Both the position numbers and the translations under genes were made by a program. This document shows, one piece after another, positions 59,072-64,000 of a stretch of DNA of 64,000 nucleotides (the first letter of the stretch is position 1; the number at the start of each line of letters is the position of its first letter). The notes under the pieces are model-generated. The model was not told the DNA's origin. It did no database searches and was given only the letters and a program-made list of their open reading frames with translations. Origin of the DNA: Microbispora sp. ZYX-F-249 (GTDB taxonomy: Bacteria; Actinomycetota; Actinomycetes; Streptosporangiales; Streptosporangiaceae); the NCBI RefSeq assembly GCF_039649665.1, contig NZ_JBDJAW010000014.1, positions 124,001 through 188,000 on the forward strand, read 5' to 3'.

Positions 59072-59141
59072 TCGCGCGGCTCACCGCGACCGGCCGCGGA
59101 AACACCCACCCTCGGCCGGTCGCCCGTTTCCGGGAGGCGGT

Positions 59142-60575
59142 ATGACTGTGCACATGGATAAGGCACACATCGGAGTGACGGGCCTGGCCGTCATGGGCCG
59201 CAACCTCGCCCGGAACTTCGCCCACCACGGCCATGTGGTCGCGGTGCACAACCGCTCGGAAAGCCGTACGACCCGCTTCATGGAGGAGCACCGCGACGAG
59301 GGCGCGTTCCTGCCGGCGAGCACGATCGAGGAGTTCGTGGCCTCCCTCGAACGTCCCCGCAAGGCGATCATCATGGTCAAGGCCGGAGCGCCGACCGACG
59401 CGGTGATCGAGGAGCTCGCCGCCGTCATGGAGCCCGGCGACATGATCATCGACGGCGGCAACGCCCTCTACGCGGACACCCGCCGCCGGGAGGCGGCGCT
59501 GCGCGAGCGGGGCATCCACTTCGTCGGCACCGGCATCTCCGGCGGCGAGGAGGGCGCGCTCAACGGCCCGAGCATCATGCCCGGCGGCGACCCCGAGGCG
59601 TACGAGACGCTCGGCCCCCTGCTCGAGGACATCGCGGCGAAGGTCGACGGGGTGCCGTGCTGCGTCCACGTCGGCCCCGATGGCGCCGGCCACTTCGTCA
59701 AGATGGTGCACAACGGCATCGAGTACGCCGACATGCAGCTCATCGCGGAGTCGTACGACCTGCTCAGGCAGGCCCTCGGGCTGGACCCGAAGGAACTGTC
59801 CGAGATCTTCCGCGAGTGGAACCGGGGCGACCTGGAGTCGTACCTCATCGAGATCACGGCGGAGGTGCTGGGCCACACCGACGCCGCCACGGGCAAGCCG
59901 TTCGTGGACGTGGTGGTGGACCAGGCCGAGCAGAAGGGCACCGGCCGCTGGACCGTGCAGAGCGCCCTCGACCTCGGCGTTCCGGTCACCGGAATCGCCG
60001 AGGCGGTGTTCGCCCGGGCGCTGTCGGGCCACCCGGAGCAGCGGGCCGCCGCCCGTTCGCTCGCCGGGCCGTCCGGCACGGCCGGCGACTCCGGCCTCGT
60101 CGAGGACGTGCGGCGGGCGCTGTACGCCTCGAAGATCGTCGCGTACGCCCAGGGGTTCGACCAGATGGCCGCCGCGAGCGCGGAGTACGGCTGGAACCTC
60201 AAGCTGGGCTCGATGGCCACGATCTGGCGCGGCGGCTGCATCATCAGGGCGCGCTTCCTCGACCGGATCAGGGCGGCCTACGACGCCGACCCGAACCTGC
60301 CGACGCTGCTGGTCGACCCCACCTTCGCCCAGGCCCTGGAGGAGGCCCAGGAGTCGTGGCGGCGGGTCGTGGCGACGGCGGCGACGATCGGGGTGCCCAC
60401 GCCGGGCTTCTCCTCGGCGCTCGCCTACTACGACGGCCTGCGGCGCGACCGCCTGCCCGCCGCGCTGCTGCAGGGGCTGCGCGACTTCTTCGGCGCCCAC
60501 ACCTACCGGAGGGTCGACCGGGAGGGCTCCTTCCACACCGACTGGTCGGCGGACCGGGCCGAGCGGCCCGCCTGA
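59142..60575 (+). CDS. gnd: 6-phosphogluconate dehydrogenase (decarboxylating)
   Basis: 477 residues, the usual full length of the long form. NADP-binding GVTGLAVMGRNLARNFAHHGH, substrate and catalytic motifs GTGISGGEEGALNGPSIMPGG and HFVKMVHNGIEYADMQLIAES (Lys-Met-Val-His-Asn-Gly), GTGRWTVQSALDLGVP, WRGGCIIRA and PAALLQGLRDFFGAHTYRR. Oxidises 6-phosphogluconate to ribulose-5-phosphate in the pentose-phosphate pathway. Start ATG 59142 or 59154. The gene stands alone with a good terminator after it. Confidence 0.97.
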   Translation: MTVHMDKAHIGVTGLAVMGRNLARNFAHHGHVVAVHNRSESRTTRFMEEHRDEGAFLPASTIEEFVASLERPRKAIIMVKAGAPTDAVIEELAAVMEPGDMIIDGGNALYADTRRREAALRERGIHFVGTGISGGEEGALNGPSIMPGGDPEAYETLGPLLEDIAAKVDGVPCCVHVGPDGAGHFVKMVHNGIEYADMQLIAESYDLLRQALGLDPKELSEIFREWNRGDLESYLIEITAEVLGHTDAATGKPFVDVVVDQAEQKGTGRWTVQSALDLGVPVTGIAEAVFARALSGHPEQRAAARSLAGPSGTAGDSGLVEDVRRALYASKIVAYAQGFDQMAAASAEYGWNLKLGSMATIWRGGCIIRARFLDRIRAAYDADPNLPTLLVDPTFAQALEEAQESWRRVVATAATIGVPTPGFSSALAYYDGLRRDRLPAALLQGLRDFFGAHTYRRVDREGSFHTDWSADRAERPA

Positions 60576-60592
60576 CCCCCCGGAAACGCGGT

Positions 60593-60624
60593 ACGGCGCA
60601 CGCCCGCGCGGGGGCGTGCGCCGT
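60593..60624. terminator. Bidirectional terminator between gnd and the MFS gene
   Basis: ACGGCGCACGCCC (60593-60605) pairs with its complement at 60612-60624; 13-bp stem in the 65 bp between convergent genes. Confidence 0.8.
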
Positions 60625-60640
60625 TCCGGCCCGGGTCCGG

Positions 60641-62236
60641 CTACTCGAAGGCGGCGGCCACCGGCTCCGCCTTCTCGCCGCCGGCGGCGCCGGGAGCGCC
60701 GCTGCGCAGCGGGACATGCGTGATGAAGGCGGCGATCACCGGGACGAGCGCGGCGAACACGACCGACCACAGGAAGACCGAGCCGATCGCGCTCGAGAGC
60801 GCCTCCAGGAACCCCGCATAGGCCGTCGGCGGAAGCTTGGCGAGTTGTGTCCTGTCGATCTGGCCGCCGCCGGAGCCGAGCAGGGCGGCCGCGTTGGCGC
60901 CGAACCTGGTGGTGATCTCGTCGGCGAGCCGGTTGTTGAAGATCGCGCCGAACAGCGAGATGCCGAACGACCCGCCGATGGAGCGGAAGAACGTGGAGGC
61001 GCTGCTGGCCACGCCGATGTCCTTCTGCTCGACGCTGTTCTGCGCGATCAGCATGGTCGTCTGCATCAGGAAGCCCATGCCGAGGCCGAGGACGGCGATG
61101 TAGACGCCGGTCCTCCAGGTGGGGGTGTGGACGTCCTGCGTCGACAGCAGCCACACGCCGATGGCCATGATCACGCCGCCGATCACCGGGAAGCTCTTGT
61201 ACTTGCCGGTCTGGGTGATCGCCCTGCCGACGAACAGCGACACGACCATGGACGAGGCCATCATCGGGAGCAGGAGCAGCCCGGAGTTGGTCGCCGTGGC
61301 GCCCTGCACGATCTGCTGGAACATCGGCAGGAAGGTGATCGCGCCGAACATCGCGAAGCCGAGCAGGAAGCCGAGCGCGTTGATCAGCGTGAAGTTGCGG
61401 TTGCGGAAGACGTGCAGCGGCAGGATCGGCTCGGCCGCCCGCCGCTCGACCGGGATGAACACGGCCAGCGCGACGACCGCCAGCCCCGCGAGGCCCAGGA
61501 TCTGCCACGAGCCCCAGGGGTAGCCGTGCTTCTGGCCGCCCCACGAGGTGATCAGCACGATCGCGGTGATCGCCACGGTGAGGACGGCCGCGCCGAGCCA
61601 GTCGATGCGGTGCTGGGTCCGGTTCTTCGGCAGGTGCAGCTTGAGGATCAGCCAGATCAGCGCCACCCCACCGAGCGGGAGGTTCACGTAGAAGGCCCAG
61701 CGCCAGTTCAGGTTGTCGGTGATGAACCCGCCGACCAGAGGCCCCGCGATCATGGCGAGCGACATGATCGCGGCCATGATGCCCTGGTACTGACCACGCT
61801 CGCGCGGCGGGACGAGGTCCCCGATGATCGCCATCACGCCGACGATGAGCCCGCCGGCGCCGAGGCCCTGCAGCGCCCGGAAGGCGATCAGCTCGATCAT
61901 GCCGTCGCCGGTGCCGCCGAACAGCGACGAGCCCGCCATGCCGCACAGCGCGGAACCGGCCAGGAAGATGACGATCGAGCCGAGGAAGATGTTCTTGCGG
62001 CCGTAGAGGTCGCCGAGCTTCCCCCAGATCGGCGTGGAGACCGTGGTGCCCAGCACGTACGCGGTGGTGACCCAGGTGAAGTAGTCCAGGCCCTGGAGTT
62101 CCCCGACGATCCTCGGCATGGCGGTGCCGACGATCATGTTGTCCAGCATGGCCAGCATCATGGCGAGCATCAGGCCGGGTAAGACGATCATCACTTCCCG
62201 GGACCGGCCTGGCGCGGCCGCGGTCTCCGTGGTCAT
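60641..62236 (-). CDS. MFS drug-efflux transporter, DHA2 (EmrB/QacA) family
   Basis: 531 residues, 14 predicted membrane spans. Motif MLAMLDNMIVGTAMPRIVGELQG (family motif D1), RALQGLGAGGLIVGVMAIIGDLVPPRERGQYQG (motif A/C region) and GPLVGGFI. Proton-driven export of hydrophobic drugs or other toxic compounds across the inner membrane. AAGGGGG precedes ATG 62236. Divergent from the TetR gene across ~105 bp that contain direct repeats; likely repressed by it. Confidence 0.95.
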   Translation of the reverse strand: MTTETAAAPGRSREVMIVLPGLMLAMMLAMLDNMIVGTAMPRIVGELQGLDYFTWVTTAYVLGTTVSTPIWGKLGDLYGRKNIFLGSIVIFLAGSALCGMAGSSLFGGTGDGMIELIAFRALQGLGAGGLIVGVMAIIGDLVPPRERGQYQGIMAAIMSLAMIAGPLVGGFITDNLNWRWAFYVNLPLGGVALIWLILKLHLPKNRTQHRIDWLGAAVLTVAITAIVLITSWGGQKHGYPWGSWQILGLAGLAVVALAVFIPVERRAAEPILPLHVFRNRNFTLINALGFLLGFAMFGAITFLPMFQQIVQGATATNSGLLLLPMMASSMVVSLFVGRAITQTGKYKSFPVIGGVIMAIGVWLLSTQDVHTPTWRTGVYIAVLGLGMGFLMQTTMLIAQNSVEQKDIGVASSASTFFRSIGGSFGISLFGAIFNNRLADEITTRFGANAAALLGSGGGQIDRTQLAKLPPTAYAGFLEALSSAIGSVFLWSVVFAALVPVIAAFITHVPLRSGAPGAAGGEKAEPVAAAFE

Positions 62237-62260
62237 GGGTGCCCCCTTTGAAGGAATTTA

Positions 62261-62332
62261 CTTACTTGCCGACAGGCTAGTGCCCGGGGCACGGTATTGT
62301 CCTTACTTGCCGGCCGTCAAGTCAATTAGGAA
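62261..62332. promoter_or_regulatory. Candidate TetR operator region (direct repeat plus inverted arms)
   Basis: CTTACTTGCCG occurs at 62261-62271 and 62312-62322, 51 bp apart. ACTTG (62315-62319) and CAAGT (62328-62332) are also inverted arms. The region lies between the divergent MFS and TetR starts. Confidence 0.55.
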
Positions 62333-62341
62333 CAGCAGGAT

Positions 62342-62902
62342 ATGGGTGCTCATACCGACACGCGCAGCCGCATCCAGGAGGTCGCGATCAGGCTCTTCAC
62401 CGAACAGGGGTACGAGGCGACGTCGCTCCGGGAGATCGCCGAGGCCCTCGGCGTGACCAAGGCGGCCCTCTACTACCACTTCCGGACGAAAGAGGACATC
62501 GTCGCCAGCCTGGTCGAGGACCGCATCAAGGCGCTGGACGAGCTGATCGCGTGGGCGAACCGGCATCCCCGCGACGCCGGGACCCGCGGGGAGCTGATCA
62601 CCCGCTACTCCGCCCTGATGACCCGCGGGCGCGCCCACGAGGTCATGCACTTCATGGACCGCAACAAGACGGCGCTGCGCGGCCACGCCAAGGTGGACCT
62701 CATGCGCGAGCGCATGGGCGAGCTGATGCAGGCGCTGTACGAACCGGACGATCCGCTGCCGGTCAAGCTCAGGCGGTCCATGGCCCTGTTCGCGATGCAC
62801 GCGGCGTGGTTCTTCGTCAGGGACGAGGCGACGTCCGAGGAGGAGCGGACCGCGGCGGGGTTGCAGGTCGCCCTGGAATTGGCCGAGGGTTCAGGCGGTT
62901 GA
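62342..62902 (+). CDS. TetR-family transcriptional repressor
   Basis: 186 residues. HTH DTRSRIQEVAIRLFTEQGYEATSLREIAEALGVTKAALYYHFRTKEDIV at the N-terminus; the rest is a helical ligand domain with the usual low conservation. Divergent from the DHA2 exporter, and the gap has a repeated CTTACTTGCCG, so control of efflux by a drug or metabolite is likely. Confidence 0.95.
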   Translation: MGAHTDTRSRIQEVAIRLFTEQGYEATSLREIAEALGVTKAALYYHFRTKEDIVASLVEDRIKALDELIAWANRHPRDAGTRGELITRYSALMTRGRAHEVMHFMDRNKTALRGHAKVDLMRERMGELMQALYEPDDPLPVKLRRSMALFAMHAAWFFVRDEATSEEERTAAGLQVALELAEGSGG

Positions 62903-62929
62903 TCCCCCTCTGATGGGAAGGTGATCGAC

Positions 62930-63331
62930 ATGCTCTTCGGACAGGAACACGTCAAGCGCTACATCGAGACCGACGGTGAGGAGGGCCACGACTGGGAGGG
63001 CACCACCGTGGCCATCCTCACGACCCGGGGCCGCAAATCGGGACAGCCCCGCAGCACCCCGCTGATCTACCAGCCGTACGGCGACGCCTACCTGGTGGTG
63101 GCGTCCAAGGGCGGGGCCGACGAGCACCCGCTGTGGTACCTCAACCTCCAGGCGGACCCCGAGGTGGAGTTCCAGATCAAGGGAGACAGGTTCAGGGCGA
63201 GGGCCCGTACGGCGACTCCTGAGGAGCGTCCGGACATGTGGCGGACGATGACCGCCACCTGGCCCGCGTACGACGAGTACGCCACCAAGACCGCCCGGGA
63301 TATCCCGGTCGTCGTCATCGAACGCGTGTGA
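62930..63331 (+). CDS. Deazaflavin (F420)-dependent nitroreductase-family protein (Ddn-like, DUF385)
   Basis: 133 residues from ATG 62930 (GGGAAGG nine bases upstream; GTG 62921 possible). Split-barrel motif TVAILTTRGRKSGQPRSTPLIYQPYGDAYLVVASKGGADEHPLWYLNLQADPEVEFQI is the F420-binding DUF385 core; MWRTMTATWPAYDEYATKTARDIPVVVIERV at the end. Reduces quinones or other small substrates with F420H2. It begins 27 bp after TetR and may be co-transcribed. Confidence 0.93.
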   Translation: MLFGQEHVKRYIETDGEEGHDWEGTTVAILTTRGRKSGQPRSTPLIYQPYGDAYLVVASKGGADEHPLWYLNLQADPEVEFQIKGDRFRARARTATPEERPDMWRTMTATWPAYDEYATKTARDIPVVVIERV

Positions 63332-63568
63332 GGCCTCGCCGGCGTGCAGGTGGCTGCGCCCCGTCCCGGTCGGAGACGCCGAGAATCTCCACCGGGACCG
63401 AGGGGCGGCGAGCCGCCCCTGGACCCCCGATCCCGCCGCACGGCCCGCCGCGCTCCCGGCGCCGGCGCGCCGTGACTCGTGCGGCCGTCGGCGGTATCTT
63501 TCCCGGGTGATCCTCAGGAGCCGCGCCCTCTCCGGCAACCGCGTGGCCTTCAGGCACAGGGAGGTCCC

Positions 63569-64000
63569 GTGAGCGACGGCCGCACCGCCGAAATCATGAT
63601 CGCCGAGGCCCGCAAGGCCTTCTGGGTCATGGTCGGCTTCCTGGGGTTGATCTGGGTCGTGCAGGTGGCCAACTGGGCCGCGGACTACTCGCTCAGCTAC
63701 AGCTACGGCATCAGGCCCTGGGACCTCGAGCGGCTCCCCGGGGTCGTCTCCGCGCCGCTCCTGCACTGGAGCTGGGCCCACATCGAGGGCAACTCCGGTC
63801 CGCTGTTCATCTTCGGGTTCCTCGCGGCCTACCGGGGTGTGCGGCGCTTCCTCGGCGTGACCGGGCTGATCGCCGTCGCCAGCGGGCTCGGCTCGTGGTT
63901 CACCGCCGACTCCTCCACGGTCGGCGCGGGCGCGAGCGGGCTGGTGTTCGGCTACTTCGGGTACGTCCTCGTGCGCGGAGCCTTCGACCGGCACCTGATC
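63569..64000 (+). CDS. Rhomboid-family intramembrane serine protease (3' end outside window)
   Basis: 144 codons present, start GTG 63569 with GGGAGG five bases upstream. A cytoplasmic N-terminal segment of ~15 residues is followed by FWVMVGFLGLIWVVQV as the first span, then HWSWAHIEGNSGPLFIFGFLAA (HxxxN of span 2) and VGAGASGLVFGYFGYVL, in which GASG supplies the catalytic Ser. The catalytic His should lie beyond base 64000. The 237 bp between it and the DUF385 gene are non-coding. Confidence 0.9.
   Translation, partial: MSDGRTAEIMIAEARKAFWVMVGFLGLIWVVQVANWAADYSLSYSYGIRPWDLERLPGVVSAPLLHWSWAHIEGNSGPLFIFGFLAAYRGVRRFLGVTGLIAVASGLGSWFTADSSTVGAGASGLVFGYFGYVLVRGAFDRHLI

Overview
The window is high-GC, gene-dense DNA with frequent GTG starts, from a filamentous sporulating actinomycete. 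The SsgB-type sporulation protein, DUF574-type methyltransferase, F420-type oxidoreductases, large HPII-type catalase, secreted amylase and Gly-Cys-Val tRNA cluster all fit that. A member of Streptosporangiales (Nonomuraea/Streptosporangium-like) is my best guess. This is inference from gene content; no rRNA is present.

Layout. 1-4 kb: end of a sugar ABC ATPase, a membrane protein and a DesK/LuxR-type two-component system. 4-8.7 kb: a small catabolic locus (sulfotransferase, SDR, DUF1214-like, SnoaL-like, LLM oxidoreductase) in which every transcription unit is preceded by an AGAAC-N2-GTTCT palindrome of the KstR type. 8.8-13.4 kb: methyltransferase, then a split CheB / CheR-PAS signalling pair beside a divergent STAS protein. 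13.4-21.4 kb: ROK regulator, several small secreted proteins (two with a shared Cys-x5/6-Cys ending), YchJ, an alpha-amylase with CBM25-like tail, and a beta-propeller lipoprotein.

21.5-30.5 kb is a coherent LacI-controlled locus. A seven-gene minus-strand operon encodes binding protein, ATPase, permease, phosphotriesterase-like lactonase, glutamine-amidotransferase-like protein, nucleoside hydrolase and ribokinase. The divergent lacI gene and an M20 hydrolase lie on the other strand. A 16-bp perfect palindrome sits just downstream of the operon promoter, and a 14/16 match precedes lacI. The operon looks like uptake and dismantling of a ribosylated compound.

30.5-36.7 kb: P450, katE with a sigma-B/F-type promoter, a WGxxGxxG small protein, a PRC-barrel protein and two hypotheticals. 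36.8-38.4 kb: remnant of an element integrated at tRNA-Val(CAC), bounded by a 43-bp direct repeat and carrying a DUF6247/RelE-like toxin-antitoxin pair but no integrase. 38.9-47.8 kb: ssgB, DUF305 and LVIVD lipoproteins, pabC/pabB, LysR with a divergent dehydrogenase-RidA fusion, hutH and an ArsR-type regulator. 48 kb: tRNA Gly-Cys-Val. 48.5-56.3 kb: PhzS-like monooxygenase, a decayed nucleotidyltransferase beside an intact relative, an LLM-hemerythrin fusion, P450, an Spd-like membrane protein, a repeat-rich intergenic region and an orphan anti-sigma-type ATPase. 56.4-64 kb: sulfotransferase, GH43-like propeller, truncated TIGR03118 gene, gnd, an MFS exporter with divergent TetR, a Ddn-like protein and the start of a rhomboid protease.

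Most catabolic units are small and carry a local regulator (LacI, LysR, TetR, ROK, ArsR). I could not run homology searches, so family names rest on motif recognition.
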